Shown here: positions 30,715 through 40,648 of the stretch, in pieces
Position numbering within the stretch: the first letter of the stretch is position 1
Layout of the letters: each line of letters starts with the position of its first letter
Origin: Alcanivorax sp.
GTDB taxonomy: Bacteria; Pseudomonadota; Gammaproteobacteria; Pseudomonadales; Alcanivoracaceae
Direction: 5' to 3'
Length of the DNA stretch: 64,000 nt
Assembly (NCBI GenBank): GCA_017794945.1
Contig: CP051239.1
Span: 2,222,692 to 2,286,691, forward strand
Translations under genes and position numbers: made by a program
The notes under the pieces: generated by a model
Seen by the model: only the letters and a program-made list of their open reading frames with translations
Database searches by the model: none
Told to the model about the DNA's origin: nothing

Positions 30715-33700
30715 TTAAAAATCCTTCACCGGAAGGAACGTGAAGGTCAGGTCCACTCCCAAGGGAGGTGCTTCAAGTTCAACCGACGCCAGACCGATGC
30801 CGATCAGGTCGATGTTGGCGGGAATGGTCAGCGGGTCGGGATTGGAGACCTTGAGTATCAGTCTGCCATCGTCGACGAACCGAAGCGGTCCTTCGAGAGT
30901 GACGTTGTTAACCCGTTTGCTGCGAATATCGTGCCCAAGTTCAATAATCAGCCTGGGTTCCAGTTCAGGCGCGTCTATCAACAGGTCGAAGGTGGTGCTG
31001 AACCAGGGACCGTCCTCTGTCTCGGTGATGTAGCCTTCAATAAACGGTGAATCGCCCTCGGGTAGTAAACGCAGAACCAAGGGACCTGTCTCGAGACCAA
31101 TGGTGATGAGGCCTAACGCTCTGGCTTCGAGAAAGACCTCCGTGGTGGTCAGCGTAGTTGGAAAGACGGAAACACGAACAGCGCCCGTGGTCCGATCATC
31201 CGTGTCCGGGTTATCGTCAATCAGTCTACGGTTGATGGAGACGGCGGAGTCGTATTCCCGGGGGCCGGCCTGCAACGCGCCGGTACTGACGAACGCGAAG
31301 CGTTTCTCCGGACAGTCCTCGCCAATTGAGCAGCCCAGGTTGGCGTTGGTAATCACGCCCCCGGTGTCCCGCAGCTCCAACCGCAGGTGGTTGGCGGGCG
31401 CCTTGATGACACCATTGTCGTCGGTGGCACCTTGTTCTGAATTGTCGACCTGTAGATTGGCATTTACGTCGACCGTCGGTAGGGAACGCAGGGATACGAG
31501 GGTATAACGCTGATCGTCACCGGTCACGACAAAGTGGTTTACCATATCGGGACCTCCCTCGCGCGGCGCTGGAGCCGTGTCGCTGCTCTGTGACAGTTGG
31601 CGTGTTTGCAAGGCTGCACCGTCCAGTGTGCAGATGGCGTTGTTTCCGCAGTCGGGACTGGTGGGCTCCGAGCGCAACGTATAGCGATATAGCTGACCGT
31701 CTCGCCAAGGGCTGTCAGGGAAAAACTCAACCCGTTGCGCCAGCACGTCGAGGTGGCCCGGCACCGGTTGCCAATCCCCACCGGCATCGCGACGCTCGAC
31801 GAAAAAAGTGTCGCCGTTGACTGTTGCCGGATCTATACGGCGGTTGAAGATGACCCGTATAGGGTACTCTCGAAAAAGCCCGACCACGGGGAACAGGGGG
31901 TCGCTTCCCTGGCCGCCCTGGCAGCGTCCGTTACGCCATTGTGATCTTTCACCGATTAGCCGGGCGTCGGTCAGAGCACAGGGGTATCCGGGGAAAACAG
32001 CGGCTACCAAGGGCGCACGAAGGCTGTCGCGGTTGTCATTCGGCAAAAACAGATCGTCAAGGCGCATATCAAGGGTGTAATCCTTGCTCAGAGGGTTGCC
32101 CGCCGTGTCCCGTAGCTGGCTGGTCAGTATGATTTCGACGTCCTGGTTGTGCTCCACGATTCCGGTGCCTTCGAGGATGACGGTGGCGCCGTCGACACGC
32201 ATCGAGACGTTTTCAGGTGGTAGCGAAGTGCCGTTAACCTGGACGTTGATAGCGCCATCAAGAAACGCCGACGCGGGATCAATCGCCTTGTTAAAGTTCA
32301 GAATGACCGGATCCCCCGGGCGTGTGTTGGCCTGGAAGTCCTCACCCGGCGACCAGGATTGTAATTCCAGAGGGCGTAGATCCGGCTCAGGCATTGGCGG
32401 GTTTCGCTGCCCGGCGAAGGACTCCATGCGGAAAGATAATTGGGCACCAGCCTTTTCAAGGCCGAGAATGTCGGGGTCGACCACGGAGATCGCATCCAGC
32501 ACCAGCTTGCCATCCTCGACAATGGCGAGACCGACGACCTGGATATTGAGCAGATTCTGACTGAGGGCGGCATTGGCGATGGTTCCCTCCGCGGTCATGG
32601 CCGCATCCATTCTCAGCAGTGCATAGCGAGGCGCCGTCGCCTCGGTACTGAAGGGATTGGGAATCAGATAGCCGTTGGCGTCACTGAGAAGGGTAATTTG
32701 CAGGTCGCCGGTATCGATACCGGCGGGGATTTCCCCCAGAATGTTGACATCGACCGGCGCGCCTCGCAGTACCGTGCCGGCCGGCACCCGGAGGGGGACG
32801 GCATCGGCAAAGTCTGGGACAAAGCCCAGGTCCGCGGCCAGCGAGCCCGTCAGTTCGGTAACGGCGCTGTCACCGATGATAAAGCTGTCCAATGGCACCT
32901 GATTGACCGGTCTTCCCGTCAGCTGGGATTGCAGGTCCGGCTGTTGCTCGCCTAGGGAACCGACCTTGATGACCGTGGTTTCGCGCGGCTGTGTGCCCAT
33001 GGGTGTGAACTGGCGTTCGACTTCCGGAAGTAGAGAACCATCACGACTGCGGAGCCCCGATAATGCTAACGTGTATTCCACCGAGTCCAGGTCCTGGCGC
33101 GGATCCAGTATCAAATAGCGCCCCTGCAGTAGCACGGAGGCGTCGATCAGCTGGCCCTGGTCGTCGACAAGCGTGATCTGCTTGCCATAAACGGTGGTGG
33201 CCGGGTCGAGCGGCCGGTTGAAGACCATGCGTAGCGTGCTCATATCATTTATTCTGGCATCCTCGATGCCGGCCAGCAGTGGATCGGGATCCAGAGGTGT
33301 GATGCCAAGTATCTTAAAGCCGTCACTGCCGACGGCGTCGGCGAACCCCGCATGGGCGCCCATCGTGTGAAATTGAAAATTTTTGAATACGGTATCGTCG
33401 ATACGCCCCAGGCCCGCCTCGCTGACACTCAGCCGATAATGCGTATTGGGCGACAGTGAAGTCCGTGGTTTCAGTACCAGCCCCCGGCCGCCATCGATCA
33501 CTTCGGGGGTAAAGGGCACGGCGTTTCCGGCGTCGTCGGCGAGCCGCAGACGGTCCTCGACATCGCCGCTCACCTCGTCACTCAGTGTGGTTGAGAAACG
33601 CAGCACGACATTGCCGCTCGTCGGCACCTCCTGCTGGCCAGGGTAGGGGTAAGCGAACACCAGTGTGTCCGAAGCGCGCCATGGATTGACGACTTTGCCT

Positions 33701-33792
33701 TCGTCATCGCCGCACGCACTGATCAACATCAGCCCGAACACCCAAAGGGCAAACGAAACGTACCGCGGCCGAATGTTTATTTGTTTATTCAT
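30715..33792 (-). CDS. Large Ig-like (Big_5) repeat lipoprotein
   Basis: A 1025-aa lipoprotein: N-terminal signal ending in lipobox LISAC (residues 23-27), with Gly at +2, which permits Lol transport to the outer membrane. The rest is beta-rich with repeated SbsA-type Ig-like modules: phrases such as VVLRFSTTLS, LRMVFNRPLDPAT, VILNFNKAIDPAS and IRVIFNRRIDPAT recur at the start of successive domains, each followed by a YRLSV/YTLAL strand. It lies 35 nt after the FadL-like gene and is probably cotranscribed, suggesting a surface or periplasmic partner in hydrophobic substrate uptake. Function is inference. Confidence 0.82.
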   Translation of the reverse strand: MNKQINIRPRYVSFALWVFGLMLISACGDDEGKVVNPWRASDTLVFAYPYPGQQEVPTSGNVVLRFSTTLSDEVSGDVEDRLRLADDAGNAVPFTPEVIDGGRGLVLKPRTSLSPNTHYRLSVSEAGLGRIDDTVFKNFQFHTMGAHAGFADAVGSDGFKILGITPLDPDPLLAGIEDARINDMSTLRMVFNRPLDPATTVYGKQITLVDDQGQLIDASVLLQGRYLILDPRQDLDSVEYTLALSGLRSRDGSLLPEVERQFTPMGTQPRETTVIKVGSLGEQQPDLQSQLTGRPVNQVPLDSFIIGDSAVTELTGSLAADLGFVPDFADAVPLRVPAGTVLRGAPVDVNILGEIPAGIDTGDLQITLLSDANGYLIPNPFSTEATAPRYALLRMDAAMTAEGTIANAALSQNLLNIQVVGLAIVEDGKLVLDAISVVDPDILGLEKAGAQLSFRMESFAGQRNPPMPEPDLRPLELQSWSPGEDFQANTRPGDPVILNFNKAIDPASAFLDGAINVQVNGTSLPPENVSMRVDGATVILEGTGIVEHNQDVEIILTSQLRDTAGNPLSKDYTLDMRLDDLFLPNDNRDSLRAPLVAAVFPGYPCALTDARLIGERSQWRNGRCQGGQGSDPLFPVVGLFREYPIRVIFNRRIDPATVNGDTFFVERRDAGGDWQPVPGHLDVLAQRVEFFPDSPWRDGQLYRYTLRSEPTSPDCGNNAICTLDGAALQTRQLSQSSDTAPAPREGGPDMVNHFVVTGDDQRYTLVSLRSLPTVDVNANLQVDNSEQGATDDNGVIKAPANHLRLELRDTGGVITNANLGCSIGEDCPEKRFAFVSTGALQAGPREYDSAVSINRRLIDDNPDTDDRTTGAVRVSVFPTTLTTTEVFLEARALGLITIGLETGPLVLRLLPEGDSPFIEGYITETEDGPWFSTTFDLLIDAPELEPRLIIELGHDIRSKRVNNVTLEGPLRFVDDGRLILKVSNPDPLTIPANIDLIGIGLASVELEAPPLGVDLTFTFLPVKDF

Positions 33793-33827
33793 CTCTACTC
33801 TCCTGAATTCAGCTCCGCCATCGCGGT

Positions 33828-35225
33828 CTAGAATTTGAGTGACAGGGAACCCGAGATGACGTGTATGTCGCCATCCACGCGAACGGTCTCGTAGGGGTTG
33901 GGATTGGTTGGCGAGTTGATGGATGTGAGGTTGAACTCTCTTTCATCAAGCTGCTGGTATTGATAAGCCAGGGACATCACAAGGGGCATATTGATTATAG
34001 GCGCGCGTTTCAGGCGGTAATCGGCGCCAACACCGACCACGATACGGTCGCTGTCGAGAAAGTTGACATCCTGGGACCGGGTCGATTGAAGTGGGGAATC
34101 CTCGACGGCCACACCCCCATAAAGTTTAAGAGCGTCCGACCACGTGTAACGGACGCCGATGCGGGGAACGGTGGTGTCATTAAAGCGCAGCCCAGCCTGG
34201 TCCCTGACCGTGTCACCGGCGAATTCACTCTCAAGATCGGACCAATACTGGCGCTCTACAGCCGCAACCAGCTCGAACTTACCTAAAGGCATCAGCAATC
34301 CGATTCCGTATACCTGGGGCTGGAACGTGTCGAGAGTGGCCAGCGCAAGATCAAGGCCCGGCTCGGGTATGACACCGGGAATCACCACGTTGGCGTCCAC
34401 GCTGACGTCGTACTCCGACTCCCCTCGATAGAACAACGCCAGCTCCGGTTTAAGCGCGAAAGGCAGGCAGGCGCTCGAACCGCACAGCGTATCGCTCAGG
34501 TTGACGTTAATGCCCAGCGAGGGCGTCAATGTCGGTTCGGCTTCCAGAGAGAGCTCTTCGGAGTCGGTATTGCCGGACAGATCGGAGACCGCTTCAAGGC
34601 GGGCCTGGGCCGCCAGCGTGAGTCTTGCCGAGGCACCGATATCAACGCCGCGCAGGAGGTTGCTAACCGCCCCACCAAAAGCGAGATACAAGGGTTGCGA
34701 CTCAAAACGCAGGAACTGGCCTTCCTGACTGGTATTGGCCGCGAAGGGCAGCGCGTTGGAGGCATACTCATCCACGCCGACGTTAATACCAAGATAGATC
34801 GGTGTGTCCAAGTCCGCCGCGCCGGCGACACGGGTCTTGATACCAAGAAGCAGTAACTCCGAACTCTGGTCCGTGAGCACATCGTTTTCGCGATCGAATG
34901 GTGCGGCTCCGCCAAGTGATTCGGCACGCAACTCCTGGTCACCGTGCTGAAAGACCACTGTGAGTTCACCTTCCGGCGAGCGCGCAAGTGCCGCCGGGTT
35001 GTAGTAGGTGGCCCAAGCACCGCTGTGGAAAGCGCTGAACGCCTGGGCCGAGCCGGCGTGAATGGGGCCCAGGCCGTAGGTGCTTGCTGCATCGCCCGCT
35101 CCGGCCATTACCTCGCATGGGAGCAGCACGACTATCAGAACGGCCAAGGCACGACGGACCCGAAGCCCCGCGTTGGGGAGGAAAAGATATCTGCGGGACT
35201 GATGGTGAGACCTGATTATTGTCAT
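33828..35225 (-). CDS. FadL/TodX-type outer-membrane transport protein
   Basis: A 465-aa beta-barrel. A long N-terminal leader (RRALAVLIVVLLPCEVMA, cleavage about residue 42) is followed by the FadL-like hatch segment GSAQAFSAFHSGAWATYYNPAALARSP. Many alternating beta-strands follow, and the C terminus ends in Phe (SLSLKF), the outer-membrane assembly signal. FadL-family proteins admit fatty acids, alkanes or aromatics. First of a two-gene - operon with the Ig-like lipoprotein. The start could lie downstream at a later residue; the frame is certain. Confidence 0.84.
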   Translation of the reverse strand: MTIIRSHHQSRRYLFLPNAGLRVRRALAVLIVVLLPCEVMAGAGDAASTYGLGPIHAGSAQAFSAFHSGAWATYYNPAALARSPEGELTVVFQHGDQELRAESLGGAAPFDRENDVLTDQSSELLLLGIKTRVAGAADLDTPIYLGINVGVDEYASNALPFAANTSQEGQFLRFESQPLYLAFGGAVSNLLRGVDIGASARLTLAAQARLEAVSDLSGNTDSEELSLEAEPTLTPSLGINVNLSDTLCGSSACLPFALKPELALFYRGESEYDVSVDANVVIPGVIPEPGLDLALATLDTFQPQVYGIGLLMPLGKFELVAAVERQYWSDLESEFAGDTVRDQAGLRFNDTTVPRIGVRYTWSDALKLYGGVAVEDSPLQSTRSQDVNFLDSDRIVVGVGADYRLKRAPIINMPLVMSLAYQYQQLDEREFNLTSINSPTNPNPYETVRVDGDIHVISGSLSLKF

Positions 35226-35794
35226 AGGGAATCATCCTTTTTGTTATTCGGGGGTGGCATTTGGCATGCTTTGTTTGGTCGAACAAACAATGCGCTGGAC
35301 TTGGTTTTGAGGCAATACGAAAAATTGCTTATCAGTCAATGAAAATTTAAGGTTTTACGGTGTTGTCGTCGCCAGCAGCCGCCTTCCGCTCCAGCGAAAA
35401 GTCGCGCAGTTCGGTGGGTATGGTGCGCTTCTGGCCTTGCCGGTCCCGGTGCGGAGGAAGTCCTCGTGGATCTGGGCCACTTTCGGCACCTTGGAGCTGC
35501 CCGGCCACTGGCGGCGTGATGCTCCGGTTTCGCGAGCAGCACACGGGCTCGGGACATCGCGCGGACAGTGGTCCTTGACCGCTCTGGGGCGCCGTCGTTG
35601 GTGCGCTCGGGAGGGTATGGGCGAGCAAGGATCGCCGTCTTCCCGGTGCGTTCGGGGCCTTGGCCACGCCCGGTTACAATCGCGGGGCCTCCAGTGCGCT
35701 CAAAAATACTATTTTGTTCTGTCGACTGTTGCGGTTCCGAATACGCCATCCGACAGAAACCGCCAGAGAAAATCGACTGATTGAGGAGAGACAG
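35226..35794. other. 569-bp intergenic region with operator and possible gene remnant
   Basis: It divides the fadL-like gene (-) and an acyl-CoA ligase (+). The left 110 bp are AT-rich and hold an inverted repeat related to the shared operator (35275-35290). From 35340 the sequence becomes GC-rich and looks formerly coding: on the - strand one frame reads KVAQIHEDFLRTGTGKA and another continues with KRTIPTELRDFSLERKAAAGDD, as if a frameshifted 3' gene remnant. I cannot assign it to a family. No convincing intact gene is present. Confidence 0.5.
35275..35290 (-). promoter_or_regulatory. Operator-like inverted repeat upstream of fadL-like gene
   Basis: TTGGT-CGAACA-AACAA differs by one base from the TTGGT-N6-ACCAA consensus seen at three other promoters. 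It is embedded in a longer palindrome TTGTTTG-GTCGAA-CAAACAA (35271-35290). It lies about 50 nt upstream of the fadL-like start codon. A plausible - strand promoter is TTGCCT-17-CATTGT just upstream, but the -10 is poor. Confidence 0.5.
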
Positions 35795-37435
35795 ATGCGT
35801 GGATTAATGATGGACCGGCCTTTGATGATTTCCCAGATCATCGAGTACGCGGCCGCCAGCTATCCAGAGCAGGAGATCGTGTCCCGGACTCCGGAAGGCG
35901 GCCTGCACCGTTACAACTACGAAGATGCGGCCAAGCGTAGCCGCCAGTTGGCCAACGCGCTCAAGTCGCTGGGCGTCCAGGCCGGGGATCGCATCGCGAC
36001 GGTGGCCTGGAACACCTATCGGCACTTGGAGCTGTATTACGCGGTCTCCGGTATTGGGGCGATCTGTCACACAATCAATCCGCGTCTGCCGGTCGAGCAG
36101 TTCGGCTACATCGTCAATCACGCCAAGGATCAGTACATTTTCCTTGATCTGACCTTCGTTCCATTGCTGGAGAAGTTGCAAGGTCTGTTTGAAGGCGTGA
36201 AGGGCTACGTCGTCATGACCGACCGCGCTCATATGCCCGAAACCTCGCTGCCCAACGTGATGTGCTACGAGGAATTGGTCGGCGAGCAGTCCGATGAAAT
36301 GGCCTGGCCGGAGTTCGACGAGCATACCGCTTCGTCGCTCTGCTATACCTCCGGCACCACCGGCAATCCCAAGGGGGTGTTGTACTCGCACCGCTCGACG
36401 CTGCTGCACGCCTTCTCGGTGTTGACCATCCCCGGAATGAATCTGGGCGAGGAGAGTGCCGTGCTGCCGGTGGTGCCGATGTTCCACGTTAACGCCTGGG
36501 GCGTCCCCTACTTCGCGCCAATGGTGGGCGCGAAGATCGTCTTTCCGGGGCCGAAGCTCGATGGCGAGAGCCTGGCCGAGCTGATTAATAACGAGGGCGT
36601 CACCGAGGCCTGGGGTGTGCCCACCGTGTGGCTCGGGCTTCTTGGTCATATGCGTAAGACCGAGCAGAAGTTCACCTCTCTCAAGCGTGTTCTTATCGGC
36701 GGCTCGGCCGCGCCACGGGCGATGATGCGCGAATTCCAGGAGAAGTACGGCGTCGAAGGCTTGCAGGGCTGGGGCATGACCGAGATGAGTCCGATCGGCA
36801 CGGTTTCGATGATCCGTCCCAAGGACGCCGATCTGCCGCTTGATCGGCAGTTCGACATCAAGGCCAAGCAGGGGCGTGCGGTGTTCGGGGTGGAGATGAA
36901 GATCGTCAACGACGACGGTCAAGCGCTGCCGCGGGACGGCAAGTCCTTCGGTGAGCTGCTGGTGCGCGGCCCGGCGATCATCAGCGGCTACTACGAAAAC
37001 CCTGAAGCCAGCGCCAAGGCCTTCGACAGCGAGGGCTGGTTCCGCACCGGCGATGTTTCCAAGATCGACCCCGAAGGCTACATGGAGATCGTCGACCGCA
37101 CCAAGGACGTGATCAAGTCCGGAGGCGAGTGGATCAGTTCCATCGATCTTGAGAACGAAGCTGTGGGCCATCCCGAGATCGCCGAGGCAGCGGTCATAGC
37201 GGTGCATCATCCGAAATGGGACGAGCGGCCGCTTCTGGTGGTGGTGCGCGAGCCGGACAGCCAGCTCGACAAGCAGGGCGTGATCGACTATCTGAGCCAG
37301 CGGGTCGCGAAATGGTGGCTGCCGGATGACGTGGTATTCGTCGACGAACTGCCGCACGGGGCGACCGGCAAGCTACAGAAGGCCAAATTGCGCGAGCAGT
37401 TCAAGGACTATTCGTTGCCAGAGGTTGGTGGTTAA
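35795..37435 (+). CDS. Long-chain-fatty-acid--CoA ligase-like protein
   Basis: A 546-aa adenylate-forming ligase. ATP motif [17 protein letters not shown]5 [13 protein letters not shown]7 [35 protein letters not shown] and the C-terminal Lys in [15 protein letters not shown] are complete. Its body is of the medium/long-chain FadD-like kind common in alkane degraders. The ATG at 35795 follows GAGGAGAGACAG. First of a + block with a BtrH_N gene and another ligase. Confidence 0.9.
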   Translation: MRGLMMDRPLMISQIIEYAAASYPEQEIVSRTPEGGLHRYNYEDAAKRSRQLANALKSLGVQAGDRIATVAWNTYRHLELYYAVSGIGAICHTINPRLPVEQFGYIVNHAKDQYIFLDLTFVPLLEKLQGLFEGVKGYVVMTDRAHMPETSLPNVMCYEELVGEQSDEMAWPEFDEHTASSLCYTSGTTGNPKGVLYSHRSTLLHAFSVLTIPGMNLGEESAVLPVVPMFHVNAWGVPYFAPMVGAKIVFPGPKLDGESLAELINNEGVTEAWGVPTVWLGLLGHMRKTEQKFTSLKRVLIGGSAAPRAMMREFQEKYGVEGLQGWGMTEMSPIGTVSMIRPKDADLPLDRQFDIKAKQGRAVFGVEMKIVNDDGQALPRDGKSFGELLVRGPAIISGYYENPEASAKAFDSEGWFRTGDVSKIDPEGYMEIVDRTKDVIKSGGEWISSIDLENEAVGHPEIAEAAVIAVHHPKWDERPLLVVVREPDSQLDKQGVIDYLSQRVAKWWLPDDVVFVDELPHGATGKLQKAKLREQFKDYSLPEVGG

Positions 37436-37528
37436 AAAAGGCCTCAATCCGCGCCTCGTCGGCGGAGTGAGCTCGCGGTATGCCAACCGGCGTTGGCTCA
37501 GGTCTTTGAACACAGCTGGAGTAGTGGA

Positions 37529-38572
37529 ATGAAATGCGTGCAAATCTCCAACTATCCCCACCGGATGGGTGGGCACTGCGGCTCGGGCGCACTGCGCGAC
37601 CTGTTGGAATGGGCCGGGCTTGGCTGGGACGGGCCGCCGGGCGAGGGGCTCGTGTTCGGCCTCGGCGGCGGGTTGTCCTTTATGTATATGAGAGTATCCG
37701 AGCTCACGCCTCCCATCTACCTGGTAGGGCGCAACGGTGACATGGAGCTCGACTTCTGCCACCGCCTCGGCATTAAAACCGAGCGTCGCCAAACCGACGA
37801 TCCCGACGAGGGTTGGCGCTGGGTCGCCGACGAAATCGACGCCGGCCGTCCCGTGATGATCTGGGCTGACATCGCCGAGCTGCCGTATCTCAGGGTACGT
37901 TTATCCAACACCCGTCATGACATCGTCGTCATCGGCTACGACGAGAGGCGCGGCGTCGCCCGGGTGGTGGACAACGATCGCGAGGAGGTGCAGGAAGTCC
38001 CCCTAAAAGCTCTGGCGCGAGCTCGTGCCTCCCATGGCTTTCCCGATCCCAATCGCCACGCGACTTACCCGATACGCTTTCCTGATCGGCTGCCTGAGCT
38101 ACTGCCGGTGGCGCGCGATGCAGCGGCAAGCGCGGCGCGCAATATGCGCGGCACGGATGCGACGCTGTTCGATCCGGCGGACCTGCCCGCCGATGGTGTG
38201 GTCGCCTCCGGCCTGAAGGGCGTCAATATCTTCGTCGACGATCTGGCCACCTGGGGAGATAGACTGACTGATGACCAGCTTAACGCATCGCTAAGGGTCT
38301 TACCGGTCTTCGTCGAGAAAGCCGGCACAGGCGGTGGCTTGTTCCGCCGCCTCGAAGCGGAATTCTGCGCCGAGGTTGCCCGCCTCACGGGCGATCGATC
38401 CTTTGCCCGTGCCGCCGACGTCCTGCTCGACTGCGCCAACGCCTGGAGCCGTCTTGCTACATATGCCGCCGCCGATCAGCTTGACTGGCGGGCGCTTGTC
38501 GTCCATGCCGAACAACTCCCGTCATCCGAGCAACGCGCGGTGCAGGCGCTGGAGGAGGCGGCAAGCCCGTAG
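37529..38572 (+). CDS. BtrH_N / DUF4872-type protein, copy 2
   Basis: A 347-aa paralogue of the protein at 18730. C17 is in GGHCGSGALRDLLEWAG, followed by VFGLGGGLSFMY. H130 (SNTRHDIVVIGYDE) and D148 (ARVVDND) complete the candidate Cys-His-Asp set, at nearly the same spacing as copy 1. The C-terminal half is alpha-helical (DUF4872-like). It lies between two acyl-CoA ligase genes, so an acyl-CoA or acyl-AMP linked acyltransferase role is plausible but unproven. The ATG at 37529 was preferred to an upstream TTG because it aligns with the domain start. Confidence 0.77.
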   Translation: MKCVQISNYPHRMGGHCGSGALRDLLEWAGLGWDGPPGEGLVFGLGGGLSFMYMRVSELTPPIYLVGRNGDMELDFCHRLGIKTERRQTDDPDEGWRWVADEIDAGRPVMIWADIAELPYLRVRLSNTRHDIVVIGYDERRGVARVVDNDREEVQEVPLKALARARASHGFPDPNRHATYPIRFPDRLPELLPVARDAAASAARNMRGTDATLFDPADLPADGVVASGLKGVNIFVDDLATWGDRLTDDQLNASLRVLPVFVEKAGTGGGLFRRLEAEFCAEVARLTGDRSFARAADVLLDCANAWSRLATYAAADQLDWRALVVHAEQLPSSEQRAVQALEEAASP

Positions 38573-38688
38573 AGTCGGCGGTGAGCGCCGGCGAGACCCG
38601 ACCCGCCGCTCGCGGATGCCGTCCATGAACCACAAGGCGAGCGAGCGCGGACTCGGTTGGGGCCAATAAGCTTGGAGGAATAGGGTAA

Positions 38689-40308
38689 ATGATCTTACAC
38701 GAACCTGAACTGATCGAGGCATACTCCGATAAAGGCTACTGGGGTGACAGAACCCTGCTGGATCGCTTTGCCGCCAATCGTGCCGCCTACCCGGACCGGG
38801 AAGCGGTGGTGGATCCACCCAATCGTGACGAGCTGGTCGGCACACCGCCCCAGCGGCTCAGCTGGGCCGAGTTTGGTCGGGCCGTGGACGCCACCGCCGC
38901 CGAGCTGGCACGCCGGGGCTTCGGCAAGGACGACCTACTGGTGGCGCAGTTGCCGAACATCTGGGAACTGGCCATGCTCTATCTGGCGGCGGCCAAGGCC
39001 GGCGGTCTGCTTTCCGCGTTGCCCCTGCAATGGCGAAGCAAGGATGTGGGCTATGTGAAAGAGATCACCGGCGCCAGATTCTACGCCTCGGTGGAAAGCT
39101 TCCACGGCTTTGATTACCGGGCCCTGGGGCAGGAGCTGGGCTTCGAGCACTACATTGGTCTGGCGGCGCTGACCGATATCGCCCATGGAGATCCGGGCCG
39201 GGTCCCGGAGGTGCCGGTGGATGCCAATGACATCTTCACCCTGTGCTGGACTTCGGGCACTGAGTCAAACCCCAAGGGCTGCCCCATGAGCCACAACAAC
39301 TGGGAGTACATGACCAACCTGGTGTTCACCACCTGTGGCCTGCGCGAGGGTGACCGTATCCTGTGTGTGGCACCGCTGGTGAACATGACGGCGGTAGGGG
39401 TGAACTACCTCCCCTGGCTGGCGGCGGGGGGCACCCTGGTGCTGCATCATCCGATTACGCCGGAAATCCTGTTGCGCCAGCTGACCGAGGAGCACATCGA
39501 GTACACGATTCTGGTACCGGCAATGCTGAACATGATTGTCAAGCTGCCCAACGTGGACCAGCTGGATCTCTCCAGCGTGAGGACCATCACCACTGGTTCG
39601 GCGCCCCCCTCGGCCTGGTCGATGCAGGAGTTCAAGCGCCGCTGGGGCATCGAGATCGTCAACATCTGGGGCCAGAACGAGGGCACCAGTCTGGTAGCCG
39701 GCCCGGCCGATGTGCCGGACCTGGAGATGCGGGTGGATCACCTGCCCTGGTGGGGCAAGGCAGGAGTCCAATGGCCTTCCGGCGTCAGCGGGGTCGAGCT
39801 GAAAATTCTCGGCGATGAGGATGAGGAGATAACCGAACCAGGTGGCATCGGCGAGCTTTGCTATCGCAGCCCGGGTGTGTTCGCGGGCTACTTTCAGCGC
39901 CCGGATATTACCGCGGCTTCGTTCACTTATGACGGCTTTTTCCGCACCGGCGACCTTTTCATCGTGCGGGATGACAGGCACCTAGGGTTCTATGACCGCA
40001 AGAAGGACATCGTGATTCGGGGTGGTTACAATATCTCCAGTGTGGAGGTGGAGAACGCGGTGCTGGGCTTCGGCAAGGTACGGGACGTCGCGGTCATACC
40101 CCAACCGGACGAGATCATGGGCGAGCGGATCTGTATCTGCGTGGTGCCTGTTGACGAGGATAACCCGCCGACCCTGGAGGAAATCAACGACTACTTGAGG
40201 GAGCAGGGCATGAGTGTCTACAAGCTGCCGGAAAAGATGAAACTGATCAACGCCATTCCCCGCAATCCGGTGGGCAAGATTCTGAAGAAGGAATTGCGAG
40301 CCCTGTAG
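38689..40308 (+). CDS. Acyl-CoA synthetase / AMP-dependent ligase
   Basis: A 539-aa adenylate-forming enzyme. ATP-binding loop WTSGTESNPKGCPMSH is slightly atypical (Glu for Thr-Gly). NIWGQNEGTSLVAG forms the A5 region, GFFRTGDLFIVRDDRHLGFYDRKKDIVIRGGYNISSVEVE is A7/A8, and the C-terminal Lys is in NPVGKILKKELRAL. It resembles the group close to cyclohexanecarboxylate or short aryl/acyl-CoA ligases; exact substrate unknown. The start follows GGAGG (TTGGAGGAATAG). Third gene of the + block. Confidence 0.88.
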   Translation: MILHEPELIEAYSDKGYWGDRTLLDRFAANRAAYPDREAVVDPPNRDELVGTPPQRLSWAEFGRAVDATAAELARRGFGKDDLLVAQLPNIWELAMLYLAAAKAGGLLSALPLQWRSKDVGYVKEITGARFYASVESFHGFDYRALGQELGFEHYIGLAALTDIAHGDPGRVPEVPVDANDIFTLCWTSGTESNPKGCPMSHNNWEYMTNLVFTTCGLREGDRILCVAPLVNMTAVGVNYLPWLAAGGTLVLHHPITPEILLRQLTEEHIEYTILVPAMLNMIVKLPNVDQLDLSSVRTITTGSAPPSAWSMQEFKRRWGIEIVNIWGQNEGTSLVAGPADVPDLEMRVDHLPWWGKAGVQWPSGVSGVELKILGDEDEEITEPGGIGELCYRSPGVFAGYFQRPDITAASFTYDGFFRTGDLFIVRDDRHLGFYDRKKDIVIRGGYNISSVEVENAVLGFGKVRDVAVIPQPDEIMGERICICVVPVDEDNPPTLEEINDYLREQGMSVYKLPEKMKLINAIPRNPVGKILKKELRAL

Positions 40309-40648
40309 CCGGTTCGCCGTCATGCCTCTCATAGGGTGTCTCCAAATGACCCCGTATTGTCAAAAAATGACCTCGCTAGGCTGCTGTCACGCAACCATGG
40401 TCGGGAACAGATGGTGCTGCTGAAACTTCCACCGTTGCATAGACAGCCGGCTGGCCTAATTGCAACCGCGCATCCTGTGGGAGGAACTTTTAAGCGTTTC
40501 GACAACACCGAAATCGTCGACGAGTTTGAACGGGTTGCGGTCCAGCTTCGCGCGCGTCCGGTTCGGTGGAAACCACGGAAACGGGCGGGTTACCAACCCC
40601 GTCTCGCGCCTGCCATAACAACATAACACCAGTCAGGAGATCTTCGAA
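40309..40648 (+). other. 340-bp regulatory gap with AAATGACC direct repeats
   Basis: No convincing gene is seen; a 96-codon frame here has no domain and a composition typical of chance. The left end carries the 21-bp-spaced direct repeat also present in the AraC/CYP153 intergenic region. The remainder is leader sequence for the ligase at 40649, whose ATG follows CAGGAG. Confidence 0.65.
40344..40374 (+). promoter_or_regulatory. Putative AraC-type operator (direct repeat)
   Basis: AAATGACCCC (40344-40353) and AAATGACCTC (40365-40374) are 21 bp apart, two helical turns, as expected for AraC-family monomers binding the same DNA face. The 31-bp unit matches 56100-56130 at 26 positions, including the central TGTCAA. 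It suggests that the 40.6-kb ligase and the CYP153 operon share the AraC regulator. Confidence 0.6.

Noticed and set aside
35804..37357. A 517-codon open frame on the - strand
   Set aside because: Mirror of the acyl-CoA ligase at 35795, whose motifs are complete and which has a good ribosome binding site.
40336..40626. A 96-codon frame upstream of the 40.6-kb ligase
   Set aside because: No ribosome binding site, no domain, and it overlaps the AAATGACC regulatory repeat.
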